Shown here piece after piece: positions 1-11,815 of a DNA stretch of 64,000 nt (positions are counted from its first letter, which is position 1; every line of letters begins with the position of its first letter). Source of the DNA: Primulina eburnea (lineage: Eukaryota > Streptophyta > Magnoliopsida > Lamiales > Gesneriaceae); contig NC_133115.1 of assembly GCF_022965805.1 (NCBI RefSeq), positions 34,835,321-34,899,320 on the forward strand. The letters run 5' to 3'. The notes under the pieces are model-generated. The model saw only the letters and a list, made by a program, of their open reading frames with translations. It had not been told where the DNA came from and did not search any database. The position numbers and the translations under genes were made by a program.

Positions 1-265
1 TTTTATCATTTTATGTTTGTTTGGCAATCACGCCAGGTCTTCAACCTCTCTATCCAAGATTCGAATTAACTTTATGCTTTGAATTGTTTGCAGCTTTGAC
101 AGAACCAATAGACATGTAAGTAACATATAAATACTTCCCTAGCAACTTCATGCGTGGTTTATTTTCCTCTTTCCGCATTCTAAAGCACAAAATTCTGACA
201 ACAGATATAGTGAGTGGATCGATGAATGTGAACGTGTCAATAACCTCGAGGACGAAGATGCATAG
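1..265 (+). CDS. 3' end of an unidentified gene, cut by the window edge
   Basis: Three pieces join in one frame: an exon ending at 36 (donor GTCTTC), a 22-nt exon 94-115 (acceptor TTTGCAG, donor GTAAGT) and a last exon 205-265 (acceptor CAACAG, stop TAG at 263-265). The joined tail contains LTEPIDIYSEWIDECERVNN and then LEDEDA, a composition unlike random AT-rich translation. The phases agree across both introns, which is the main support. I do not recognise the family. The longer overlapping frames on both strands here look spurious. The start and most of the gene lie left of the window. Confidence 0.42.
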
Positions 266-1224
266 AGGATATAGGAGTTTACAGCTCCAGAAAATGTTTT
301 TTAGCACTATGAGGGTGACTTGCCATTCCACTCACAGAGCTCGTTTGATGGATAACAGTCCAAGTAATTGTATCTTTAAACAACTATGTGTGTGTATATG
401 TTTGCAAAACTAGTACGAATCCTTTGCTGTACCTGTTTAATGTAACATTATACCTTAACGAGTGTTTATCTACCAACGTTCTTGTTCTTTATGGTGCTAA
501 ATAGTAGTTGACAATCCTGGTTGATTCAAACTTATGATCGTTGTTTGATATTTAGCGTAGTTTGGCAACGTAAGATTTATTTGGTAAGATGAAGTTTCGA
601 AATGAAAATCGAATTTGAAATTGTTTGATGAGTTTTAATTTTCACTGTAATTGTTCTTGCAAAGAGAACTACAAAAAAACTAGTGGTTCAGTGTATGATT
701 TGAAGGATTGAGAATTAGCGTTATTATTGACTATATTTATTTTATAATGTTTCAAATGCTTGAAATTTGATGATGTGGATTTAATCAATGAAATCCTACA
801 AACTGTCTATTTTAATGATAAATAATTTTTCTATTTTAATGATAAATAGTTTTTTTGCGATTATAATTTTAAATACATCGATATATATTCTTTTATTTTA
901 CTTTGATGTCTAAATTTAGTAAAAATTAAATTAAATTAAGACCTCCTAAATTCTATCCATGTATGATGTATTATACAGAATCAGAAAAAAGGGAAGCAGA
1001 AATAAGCAAACGCTTTTAAAAATCGTGCAACAGATGGATGTTCTTAAACCCTTGTGCGGATGACATCACATACACGTCGGCACCTCTCTCCATTTTGCAA
1101 ATCCTTTCATCCAACTTCTGTTCAAGGAAAAAATGTTTCCAATCTCGATTTTGGCGGTTAAAATATCAAAATTTAGCTATTAATTTCGTAGCGACCGCAT
1201 ACCAGTCGATTTGTATGATCACTC
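266..1224. other. Intergenic: 3' flank of the left gene and promoter region of the next
   Basis: AT-rich DNA with no supported coding region. The last 200 bases before 1225 presumably hold the promoter and 5' leader of the reductase gene; I see no convincing TATA element. A short open frame at 1038-1247 has no family resemblance. Confidence 0.5.
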
Positions 1225-4200
1225 ATGCGGTGGTTGCTGCGGAGTAGAACCGTAGTGGCGATTCGAAATGGATCGCACAATTCATTTGAGTTACGTAGGA
1301 GTGTGATGGCGAGCTGTAGAGCGGTCCTATTGCCGCGTTTCGGTGGACCAGAGGTGTTGGAGGTCCGAGAAAATGTGAATCTACCTGAACTCAAGCCTAA
1401 TGAGGTCCTCGTTCGGACTCGAGCCGTCTCGGTCAATCCGCTCGATACCAGAGTTAGTTTCCAAATTTATGGCTCGTTCTTATTTTTGAGTCCGAATTTT
1501 TATTCACTGTTTTGCGATAGAATTTTTAGATTTGCGGTTGGGTATGAATGAATTAACGTTCGTAATTTATGTAGACAAGTATCAAATGTAGGATCGTGGA
1601 ATAAAAGTTTTCCTCTTCTAGAGGATATATAAGCTAATGTAAATGTGTTCAATGATCTGGTAGAAAAATTAAACTATTTCTATACTTTATATGTTTAGGA
1701 AAATAGCAAGGACTGCTAAGCTTGTATTTGTGATTATTTGGTTGTTATTTGTTTTTCAGTAGTTTTGGAATATAAATTTAGCTCCCTCGTGAGAAAAATC
1801 AACAGATAGGGTATTTGGAGCTGTGAACTATCTGGATCTTATTTGAAATTGGTTTATCTAACTAGCTAATTTTGTATCAGAATGATTGAAAGGATTGATT
1901 ATTGATATTATGTAGAATTTGATTATTTACAGATGAGATCAGGCTATGGTCGTTCGCTGTTTGAACCACTTTTGCCAATAATCTTAGGACGTGATATTAG
2001 TGGTGAAGTTGCAGCTTTGGGAAGTTCTGTACACTCACTCAGTGTAGGACAGGAAGTTTTTGGTGCTCTTCATCCTACAGCAGTGAGGGGTACTTATGCT
2101 GACTATGCAATTCTTGCAGAAGACCAACTTACCGTGAAGCCAGAATCAATTTCACATGTGGTAGGTTGCCTACAGTTATATGCAGGGACAATCAACCTAT
2201 AGCTATTGTCTCTCTCTTTTGAGCTTTACTAATATGCAAATTTGTTATACCTGCATTTCTTTTTCTGCATATAATTCTGTTTTTCAGATTTGTGGGACAA
2301 TCAACCTACCACTGTTGTCCTTTCCTTTTTGAGCTTTACTAATTAGTGATGACCAAACATTGCATTTTTTTTATCAGTGCTTTAAAAAGCACATTTACGC
2401 AGCGTAAGCTATTCGTACATGTTAATGATTTGATTTTAAAATATAGAAATATACTTAAGTAAATAAATGAGATAATCAGTCATAAAACCATAATAATTCA
2501 TCTTTACATGCCAAAATAAGTCAATCTAAATAACCGGATCGGATCTAGGGTTCCAACTTCGGCTTTGAATACTTGGAGGCCGAGTTCTTCGCTTGGGAAG
2601 TCTGAAGTCGGCTCTGAAATTTAATTTTTGGCTCAAATCTGCCAATTTGTGGGCCTTTAATATTTGGCCCAAATAGGGCTATAGCACACGCTATTTGTGC
2701 AATATCGTGTGTTATTCGTGTAAAACGCGAAGGAACGAGCGGTATGTAGCACTCGCACTCCAGAATACACTATAGAGCGCTATTTTAAACGCTGATTTTT
2801 ATGTCCTGCATTTTTGTTTCTGCTTATAGTTGTATTTTGCAATTCTCTGGCAGCGGATAGTCCATTTATCTGTCTTTTTTTTCGTCCCAAGTAGATGCTG
2901 TTACACTGGAGCATGACACATGTATTTGTCTTTAATAGGAAGCAAGTGCCATCCCTTTTGCTGCCTTGACTGCCTGGCGTGCACTGAGATGTACAGCAAG
3001 GATTAAGCAAGGGTATTTACAGCTGATGATTAAATTATATTGCTGGGGTCAATTTTCCTTCATGTGCTTGTACAACATTTCAAGCGTAATGGGAATTGGG
3101 AAATAGCATTTTTGTTAGTGAAGTATAGTCAAACAAAAAACTAGCTCAAAGCCTGAAAGAATGCTGCAGTCTGCAAGTACTTTCCTAAAGTTGCATCGAC
3201 CAAAATTCAGTCGACTTGCTTTTGTCGCCTCTTGTTGGGCATTTCTAAAAATAGGGCAGTGGACGACCGCCAAGCGCCTAGACGCCGCCTTTTAGAACAA
3301 TTATTATACTTATACAAATCATAAGGTTTATTACGATTGACATCTAGGAGATAATTTATGATCTTGAGGAGTTTAAAATGATCCATTGCGGGCACAATTA
3401 GGGTGCACAATTGAGGGCGGGTACCTTGACATTAGATTGTAAGAAATAAAATAACTGTGTCCAATTACATTTGTATATCTGTACTTTCTGAATTCGATCT
3501 GTTAACTGGATTGTCACAGACAAAGATTGCTAGTGGTGGGTGGAGGCGGAGCTGTAGGATTTTCTGCAATTCAGCTTGCAGTGGCTGTTGGATGTCATGT
3601 TTCTACCACATGTGGGGGTGAATGTATTGCTCGTATCTTGGCAGCAGGTGCCGAACAAGCTGTTGACTATGCTACTGAGGTAATGATGTGGTTAAATCTG
3701 TCATAATTCCTCAGTTTTACTCGTTTTAAAATATTTTAATATGTAAACTTGTTACATGCGTCAAATTTGCAGGACTATGAAGCATCAATAAATGGTTATT
3801 TTGATGCCGTATTGGATACCATTGGCGTAACTGAGACAGAAAGAATTGGCATAAATCTTTTGAAGAGAGGGGGGCATTACATGACATTGCAGGTATATGA
3901 TGAGGCAACGTGGCTTTTTCCCAGAAGCAACTTAGATCCATAATTTCCATGGTACATACAATTACGCATGGTTTTGGTTGTCTTCACCAGGGAGAGACTG
4001 CATCCTTGACTGATAGGTATGGACTAGCAGTTGGCCTTCCTATGTCAACAGCAATATTGTTGATGAAGCAAGTCCAATATCGATATTCACATGGAATCGG
4101 TGAGCCGAGCATTGACCTTCTAGTCTATTCATGGTTAAAATTTACATGAATGCCAAAATTGAAAGAGAAGCACCATTGCATGTCTTCTCCCGGAACGTGC

Positions 4201-4859
4201 GATTTTCTAATTTTGTCTTGAATTGTGCAAATAGATGTTACAGTATGAATTTGACTCTGCATTTTTATATCAGTATGAAATAAGAAGCTTTTCTAATGAT
4301 CGGGATATGCTGACACTACAAAGAGATGATTGTTATTGTATGGAAGTCACGAACGTGCGATTCCGCTGGAACTATTAATTAGTCTTGAATTGTGCAAATA
4401 GATGTTACCTCAATCTCGTTCTTCTTATTTGTATGCTGACTTCTTAGACCTTTTGCATTGTTAAGCAAACTGATTGTATTTTATTTGGTTATCACCACGG
4501 ATATTGATTTGGTTTTCCTTGCAACTTTTTCGTGCCTGAAGGCTCTAGTATTTTGAAATTAGCAAAAAGGTTATTCATGCATTTGTCTTGATCAGATAGC
4601 ACAAAAATTGGTTCGGCCCCCCCTAAATATTCAGTAACGATGCTTAAATGTCAACTCATCATTATTGTCTTGTACAGAATATTGGTGGAATTACATGAGG
4701 ACCGATCCTGAAGGTTTGCGCGAAATTCGTCGGCTATCTGAAGCGGGAAAACTGAAAGTACCCGTTGACAAGACCTTTTCAATGAAACAGGTGAGAGAAG
4801 CTCACGAGGCCAAAGATAAGAGGCTCGTTCCAGGTAAAGTAGTTTTAGAATTTGACTAG
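1225..4859 (+). CDS. RTN4IP1-like mitochondrial NAD(P)H quinone oxidoreductase (MDR family)
   Basis: Seven exons give a 366-residue protein: 1225-1452, 1933-2160, 2939-3012, 3520-3679, 3773-3892, 3991-4099 and 4678-4859. All junctions are GT/AG and keep frame. Residues 1-27 are Arg-rich with no acid until FELRRS, as in a mitochondrial presequence, so I chose the ATG at 1225 over the one at 1306 (MASCRAVLLPRFGG). A GroES-like N-terminal domain (NPLDTR, GRDISGEVAALG) is followed by a Rossmann fold with the nucleotide loop VVGGGGAVGFSA near residue 182 and by the C-terminal signature IEYWWNYMR and GKVVLEF. The family is zinc-free medium-chain reductases; mammalian RTN4IP1 acts in mitochondrial coenzyme Q metabolism. 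The Arabidopsis counterpart is, from memory, AT3G15090. Intron 2 carries a hAT-like insertion. Intron 6 holds a direct repeat of about 45 bp (near 4192-4242 and 4345-4400). Confidence 0.93.
2375..2794. mobile_element. hAT-like MITE inside intron 2 of the reductase gene
   Basis: The element starts CAGTGCTTTAAAAAGC and ends TATTTTAAACGCTG, whose reverse complement is CAGCGTTTAAAATAGC, so the termini are imperfect inverted repeats of about 20 bp. Flanks are TTTTTTAT and ATTTTTAT, a 7/8 match to an 8-bp target duplication. The CAGTG/CAGCG ends fit the hAT pattern YARNG. No transposase frame is present. A separate direct repeat of about 45 bp (near 2186-2233 and 2291-2342) lies just upstream in the same intron. 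Confidence 0.6.
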
Positions 4860-5745
4860 CTCGGGTTCATCCGTATTCGACACGTGAATTTTTTATGGTA
4901 ATATATAGTTACTAAAAAGATGTACATTTTATGGTGGCAATCCGTGCTTTCTTTGGGAATTTTGATTGTTGTAGGTTTTTAACCAATTTCTTAATAAATA
5001 CTATAAGGTTTTCGAGAATGATGGATGAGATGATACGAAATTATATAAAGTAGTTCTGTAGTTGGGAAAAGTCACTTCTGGGACATTGATTTTTTCAGTT
5101 GGGGATAACACACGGACGAATGAAGTCGTAACTCGTAAAATTAGATTAGAACATCGGATGATATTATAAATCTTTTGCCTCTCCATGTAACAGAGAGTCT
5201 TCCTGATATTGCCACTTGAATTCCCCCTAATTTTGTGTCTCGCATACTTCAATTTCAAAATCCATACACGTTTCTTTTCTTCACTCCATTTCGAGTGAAG
5301 TGCGACCAAATCGCAGCATCGGATCTTTGATGTAGATTTGGAAATCTTAACTTATGGAAACGAGTGGAATTAAATTTGTTTCTAACTATTGAAACCTACA
5401 AATTATACATTCTCTGAAAGAAACCGAGAATGAACGAAGCTAAATTAAAACTTTTAGGTCCCTCTTAAAGAAACAACTCAGTGGAATTCTTTAAATTATT
5501 TATTTAAATAAAACTGGAAAAAAGTTTAATGATGGTTCCGTAGGCCCGATTGGTAATAGCTCTTTTTCTAATTTGCAATCCTTCTAATAGGACTTATCAT
5601 GGGCATAAATCCTACATGAAACATGAAAGTGACCCAACTGCTGAATGTGGACCACCTAATCACTTGCATGTGGGAGTGCAATTGACTCACCACCTAACTA
5701 ATCCAAAAAACCCAAGTATCACTTTCCAAAATCCCATCACAAACC
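4860..5745. other. Intergenic, no gene seen
   Basis: This is the downstream flank of the reductase gene. Open frames on both strands have no recognisable family. No repeat with clear ends was found before the hAT element that starts at 5746. Confidence 0.5.
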
Positions 5746-6503
5746 TAGGGTGAGTATTCGGTTAATTCGGTTACCGACCGAACCGAATTAACCATAACCG
5801 AACCGAATCGAAATATTTAGTCATAACCGAACCGACCGAATTAATTTTCATAACCGATGAAAAACAGAACCGAATTAAAATCGGTTAATTCGGTCGGTGA
5901 CCGAATTAACCGATTAATTTAAAAAAAAAATTGTGATTTAACTTTAATTATATATGTAATTTTTTTTTAACACTACACTTTACACAAAGAGTGAGTCTCA
6001 TGTGAGACCGTCTCACGGATCTTAATCCGTGAGACGGGTCAACCTCACTCATATTCACAAAAAAAAGTAATACTCTTAACATAAAAAGTAATACATTTTC
6101 ATGGATGACCCAAATAAGAGATCCGTCTCACAATTACGACCCGTGAAACCGTCTCATACAAGTTTTTGTCTTACACAAATGCATAAAAACATAAAATCAC
6201 ACACATTCCAAATGTATAAGTTTTATTTGAACACAATTAATACATACTATATCGATTTTAAAATTAAAAATTAAAATATTTATAAAAATTGAAAAATAAA
6301 AAAAATATTAAATAATAATATTTATTATATCGGTTAATTCGGTTAACCGATTTCAAAATTTTGAAAACCGTAATCAAACCGAATTAACCGATATAACCGA
6401 TTTTTTTTAATTTGAAAACCGAATTTCCGAAGTAACCGAACCGAATTTCCAAATTGACTCGGTTCGGTCGGTTTCGGTTTAACCGAAATCTTGCTCACCC
6501 CTA
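5746..6503. mobile_element. hAT-like MITE of 758 bp rich in CGGTTAAT units, with a nested MITE
   Basis: Starts TAGGGTGAGTATTCGG and ends TTGCTCACCCCTA, whose reverse complement begins TAGGGGTGAGCAA. Both flanks are exactly CACAAACC (5738-5745 and 6504-6511), a perfect 8-bp target duplication. Ends TAGGG and an 8-bp duplication are the hAT signature. The arms are made of repeated CGGTTAATTCGG / ACCGAATTAACC words, so the element can fold on itself. No transposase is encoded. The 182-bp MITE at 5989-6170 is inserted inside and is therefore younger. Confidence 0.8.
5989..6170 (-). mobile_element. 182-bp GTGAGAC palindromic MITE, copy 1 (inside the hAT MITE)
   Basis: A full-length copy in reverse orientation relative to the GGCAAAAACTTG end. 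It is flanked by a perfect 9-bp duplication TTACACAAA (5980-5988 and 6171-6179). Each end carries the odd palindrome GTGAGACNGTCTCAC plus an inner GTGAGACGG word. A 9-bp duplication points to a Mutator-like transposase. Confidence 0.85.
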
Positions 6504-6835
6504 CACAAACCCAACTTTCCCCCATTCATCTTTTCTTCTGCTGGAAAAAGTGCTTTTTTATTATTGAAAATATGCTCTTGTCCAAACCCAAATGGCTGTT
6601 CTTTTTGTTGTTTCATTTTATGGTGCAAGTGCAACTATCGATCAAAACCCACCCTCCCATTCTCCATTTCCAACGTAACCTTTGACCACGCATCTTAATT
6701 ATTATTTATTCCATGTTTCCGCTAAATTGATAGCTTTTTACTTCAACCTTGGCAATTAATTAATCCAATAAGCAACACCAATGTGGGTAATTTATAGCAT
6801 GGTGAAACTGTGTCAACCAGTTGACAAACACAAAA

Positions 6836-7005
6836 TTCATGTGAGACGGTCTCACATGTCAATTTTATGGTACATATATTCTATATGGATCGCTCATCTA
6901 AATATGTTGTTTTTTACGATAAAATTATTATTTTTATTATAAATATTGGTAAAATTGAAACATCTCGTTAATAAAAGTCCGTAAAATCGTCACACAAAAA
7001 ACTCC
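6836..7005. mobile_element. Degenerate copy of the GTGAGAC MITE
   Basis: GTGAGACGGTCTCAC at its left end is intact, but the right end (AAATCGTCACACAAAAAAC) has decayed and no target duplication is visible. The centre keeps only scattered similarity (TTTTTTACGAT, ATTATAAATATTGG). Confidence 0.5.
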
Positions 7006-7908
7006 TTACAAATAACACCTCCGGAAGTCCATTTCCAGTGCACAATCCTTGTGTCGCTGATTTAACTTAACCTTGGCCTTTGGCTCTATTTCAATTACGA
7101 CACAGCTATCGGCTTCCCGCGCGTGAATAATTCACATTAGCCTGAAGTATGGCCCGACAATCTCTCAACCGGCGCAGAAATTCTGATTTGGCCTCAAGGC
7201 TGGATGGCAACTCCAATGGAGGTAAAATAATATTTTATGCTAAGATTTCATCTTCATACGCGAAGTGTATGCCAATAATCATTCATTATACAAGTTATGA
7301 AAACAAATCATACAAAAGTTATGTTGATAATTGACAATTTGTTTTAAATAGATTTAAATGTAACTGAATGTATGTAAATATAAGTTTTTTTTTATTTCAT
7401 ACAAAATAATTAGAAAATAAAATTTACGAACAAACTTTTTATTTCATTCTTATTTAATTATTTTTCAATACTTAGTTAATAGAAATACCTTAGTAATAAA
7501 CAAACAAAAAAAAACAATATTGAACGGTAAAAATGAGAACATATATTTGAAATATAAATACTGTAATATAAGACTTTTGCTCAACCTGCGTACCGTGGGC
7601 TTAGGTTTACGTAGGCAGTCCTAGCGCGTAGCACTTAATAAAATAACAAAGCGCGTGGTGGTTTTAATGATTTGGCCGTGCCTATTGGTTTATTTCATCC
7701 TACCTATGCGGGAATTGCCCCCATGATAGGATGGATGGTCAAGATTTGTTCATGCATATGTAGGACCCACTTTTTTTTTTTGAAATTGTATGTTTGGCAA
7801 AATCTTGGCCATCATCCTCTCACGGAGACAATGCCCACATGGGTAGGATCTCATTAACCGTGCCTATTAGTGGACGCGGTCACGTGCATCGTGGACTCTT
7901 CTTGAGAT
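7006..7908. other. Intergenic, no gene supported
   Basis: An ATG frame at 7149 (MARQSLNRRRNSDLASRLDG) is followed by a plausible GT donor near 7221, but no matching downstream exon or family was recognised. The remainder is AT-rich unique-looking sequence. Confidence 0.4.
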
Positions 7909-8758
7909 GCATTCAATCTAAATTTTTAATAATTTTTAATGATTTTTTTAAAAGGTGGACTTTTGTGGAGTTGATGGATTTTGATTGACTTTTATAGAAT
8001 CTAATGGAATGGTAAAACATATTTCAGAGACTTTTATAGACTTTTTTTCAAGATTTTTGTAGATTTTTGTAAACTTTTGTAAACTTTTATAATTGTTATT
8101 TATTTTTTTATTAATTTCTTTTAAATAATTATTGGACTTGTATAACCTATTCAATTTTAAATTTTTTATTTATTTATGAAAATGTAAATGAATTTTACTT
8201 ACTTAAAAGTTAAATAAATTTAATTTGTGAAAAACGACAAATGAACTATCCAATTTATTGAAATCAAAATTTCAATTCTTTATGTCAATTCAACATATTA
8301 ATGAACAATATTTTTACACATAAATATTGGCAATATAATAAATTCAAGAGTGACCAATCATGCCTTTTAATAGAATAAATTTGTTTAAGAGAGTGAAAAA
8401 CCTTAGAGATGGCTTGAGATAGAAGAGAGATAGAGTATTTTTCAAAAAAGAAAGTCCATCAAAATCTTTGGTATAGGTGGAAAGATATTTTAGATTTTCT
8501 GTAATTGTACATAAAGCTTCAAGGTTTGTACATGAATAATAAAATAAGAATCCTTGAAAATCTATGGATTTTTTTGGATACCTCTTGACTTATGGAAAGT
8601 TTTAAAAAGTCAAGTTTGAATACCACATGACTTTTTAAAACTCTACCAAAATCCATGTTGAATACCACTAAACATATATAGAGTCATTAAAAATTTAGAT
8701 TTAATAACTTTATATTTTAAAATTCCATAAAAATCATTAAAAATTTAGATTGAATACA
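7909..8758. mobile_element. Non-coding terminal-inverted-repeat element, about 850 bp
   Basis: The left end GCATTCAATCTAAATTTTTA is matched in reverse at the right end, where the complement reads GTATTCAATCTAAATTTTTA; the inverted repeat extends about 30 bp. The interior holds repeated words such as GGATTTTGAT and GAATACCAC and no coding frame. No target duplication could be fixed, so the class is unknown. Confidence 0.55.
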
Positions 8759-9559
8759 CCTTTCCTAGTCTCCATGCGACGTGATTCAACAAAGCCCCTG
8801 GTTTCGGATACTAATATCATAAATGCCATCACACTTCTTCTTAATTGAGATTCCAAGGGGAGTGGACCGTACTAAATATCCATCCCCCTTTATTTCCCAT
8901 TTATTATGTTTTCAAGCAACATATATGTTATGCTCAGAAAACCAAAAAACAACAAATATTAGGAATTTAAGGTTTTTAAATTATTTTTAAAAATATATAT
9001 TCTGACTATACTAAACATTTCACACTCCATTTAAATCATTTAATTTTATTAGTTAATATATCATAGTAACAAATCTTTGGTGTGATCTATCTCAAATCAC
9101 AACGATTAATCGTAAAAATTTATGTGCGTGCACATGATTTTTAACTGTTTATAAAAATTAAACAAGAAAACATTGATGGAAGAGATATTATCAAGCCTAT
9201 AATTGGAGGGTGACACAGGAAAATTAGCATAATTACATTTCACTCCAAAGTCCAAACAATGAAAAATAAAAAGAAATTTGAAATTAAAATTTGGCAAAAG
9301 TAATTGATTTTCCAATTTATTATTATTATCAGCATATGGAACATAGCTCAAGAGTATCATCTTGCAGATCCCAATAGAGAATGGATCAAAGACATAATAA
9401 CACATAGATAGACTAGTTTGCCAATAATACATTTTATAATATTATATGACGCATCTTATTTAATTATATGGATACACTTCCATAAATTAAAAAAAAATCA
9501 AAATTACATTTGTAACACAAAAACAACGCACCTATTTATTTTACTTACATTTGTGAAAA
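8759..9559. other. Intergenic, nothing recognised
   Basis: Very AT-rich. Open frames on both strands show no family resemblance. Confidence 0.5.
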
Positions 9560-9564
9560 TAGGG

Positions 9565-9629
<65 letters not shown>

Positions 9630-9995
9630 TAGGATGCATTTTTATTTCTACTGGGCTTTTTACATGATGGAAAGTTGGAAACCCAATTCTATTGAATAAA
9701 CACAACTATTGGCTTCGTTTTCTTAATTGATCAAACTTAGGCTAGGTGAATTGATTATCTCTGTATATTTGAATCATGTATTAAATTCAGTTGTAGTTTT
9801 GTGTAAATATGTTTAAAAAGTTTATTTAATAAAAAATCGGTTATTTCGGTCGAAAACCGAAATAACCGAATTTTTATCGGTTCGGTTTCCTCGGTTTTCT
9901 TTTCAAAAGTCGGTCGGTTAGATTTTCCCAAAAAAAAATCGGTCGGTTCGGTTTTCGAAAAGGTCGGTTCGGTTCTGACCGATTACACACCCCTA
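9560..9995. mobile_element. hAT-like MITE with internal (TA)n expansion
   Basis: The left end TAGGGGGTATATATA directly follows TGTGAAAA (9552-9559). The right end ATTACACACCCCTA is followed by the identical TGTGAAAA (9996-10003), a perfect 8-bp duplication. The right half is made of CGGTTCGGTT / ACCGAAATAACC words like those of the element at 5746-6503. A pure (TA)n run of about 58 bp lies just inside the left end (about 9567-9624). Confidence 0.75.
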
Positions 9996-10003
9996 TGTGA
10001 AAA

Positions 10004-11560
10004 GATCCTCTCAAAATATAAAAAATTTAAAATATTTTTTTATAATCTCATATAAAGCCAACAACTCAAGCATATGACAAATCAAATTAGACCATCATAT
10101 CAACACAGTTTGATTAGTTCGATCTGATAACTTAGTTTTAAAAAATGGCCATAAACACGAATTTGATCATTGCAATGTCAGAATTCGTTGAAAATCTTTT
10201 TAAACGGTCATATTCTTGTTCAAACGTATACATCACAATTGGAGGCTATATATGTACAAACTAGTGAAAATTAAATACACGTGTTGGAAGATGATTCAAA
10301 ACATGAGCATCCTACATGAAGAAATTAGCTAGAATAAGAGCAAACTCAAGTGTGAGAATACATATCGTATATATACATACTATAAAAATCATCACACACA
10401 ATCACTTACACTTATACATGAAAGTTCAGTTTCAAAGTTCAGTTAAATGAATCTTCAGGTAAGGATATTAAAGATAGTGTTTGTAGTCTTGACATAAAAT
10501 ACGATAAATATTATATAGATTGCGAGGTTGCGACCTACAGTTGAGTGTGCTATGAGTGTCAATTAGGCAACTGTGTTGATCTGATAATCTGATATGATCT
10601 GGTTTGTTATGAGCTTAAGTTGTTGGCTTGACACGAACTGTTCCAAATGAGTTGTTGTCAAGCTAGTAGAAGTCGACCTGTTGGCTTTGCTTTCTTATAG
10701 CTCTTGATTTATCTCTTTTTGAATAAAGTGATAAATGTGAAAGTTGTAGTTATTTTTCTTAGCTTTTCATGAAATCAAAAGTCACTCTATTCTATGTTCA
10801 TATGAGAAAGATATGTTTGACATCTTATGCTGTTAGCAATCTAGAACTTGTTCTCACTCTGTGCAAAACCAGCAAAGTCGTCATGGTTTATCAGCTTCTT
10901 TTGTTCCAATCTAGACTTTGACTTATGAATTCGATTTATAAATTTTTATATTAGATTTGTAATGCTTATTGAATTGTTCCATTTGAATAACAAAACTGAG
11001 ATATATGACCAAAATACCAAAACTGGTTCATTCAACCTGATTGTTGTTTTTATTTCCATCGGCTCAATTTTGTGACTAATATTTCACTTAGATAACGTTC
11101 AAACCAACTGAGATTTTGTGAAAAATAACTTGTGTAAAATTGAGTTTTCTATTAAGTTGTTTTGGCAGCTTGTCATTTACAGATTATAACTTCGTTTCAC
11201 TTCATCATCGACTATCATCCTTAATGGTAAGTGTATTCCGTTGTTAAGTTTTTAAAAATTAGTATAAAATCGATGTTATTTTTGTAAAATAATAATGTTA
11301 GAATAAATTGTTTTATATTATTTGCTAATTGTGTTCGACTTCATTATATTATTATATATAAGATATTTCAGTCGCTGTCAGTTTCGATCGGGAACTGAAC
11401 TGAACCGAACCGAATGAATAATTTAAATAGTATATATTACACAACTTCTATTTTCTAGAAAGAATATTGAACGACACCGTTACAGCGGAAATACCATAAA
11501 ATTTGTTAATAGTTTTTTAAAAAGGACAAATTAAATGCGGATAAATAAAAAAATGGCGAC
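10004..11560. other. Intergenic with an old dispersed repeat
   Basis: No gene is seen. The stretch 10796-11030 shares order and words (TTCATATGAGA, TGTGCA..ACCA, TTTATCA, CGTTCCATTT/TGTTCCATTT, CCAAAATACCA) with 40418-40655, so both are copies of one diverged dispersed repeat. Confidence 0.45.
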
Positions 11561-11815
11561 CCCAACTCCCTAGCACAAATGATACAACCAAGAACACACA
11601 CACAGCGTTCTCTCTTCCCTATACTGCAACAGCTTGCGTACACTGCAACCCCCACACTACAAAAATCACAGCTTTTTTCACCATCTCAACAGTGATTATA
11701 CGACACCCATTACACCAAATTTTTACTCCACCATCGATCAAAACTTTGTTCACCATCCATGGCAAGCAACCAGTAAAAGAGAGCAGTAAAAATCACGGAA
11801 ATCAAGGAAACAGGG
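11561..11815 (+). promoter_or_regulatory. Probable 5' leader and proximal promoter of the 775-residue gene
   Basis: A CA-rich stretch (ACACACACACAGCG) and C/T-rich leader-like sequence precede the ATG at 11816. No clear TATA element was fixed. An upstream ATG at 11759 (ATGGCAAGCAACCAGTAA) would encode a five-residue upstream reading frame. Confidence 0.35.

Noticed and set aside
150..413. 87-residue frame MRGLFSSFRILKHK
   Set aside because: The spliced frame ending at 265 explains the same bases better and has matching splice signals.
7149..7334. First exon of a gene starting MARQSLNRRRNSD
   Set aside because: Looks codon-like for about 25 residues, but no downstream exon or homologue was found.
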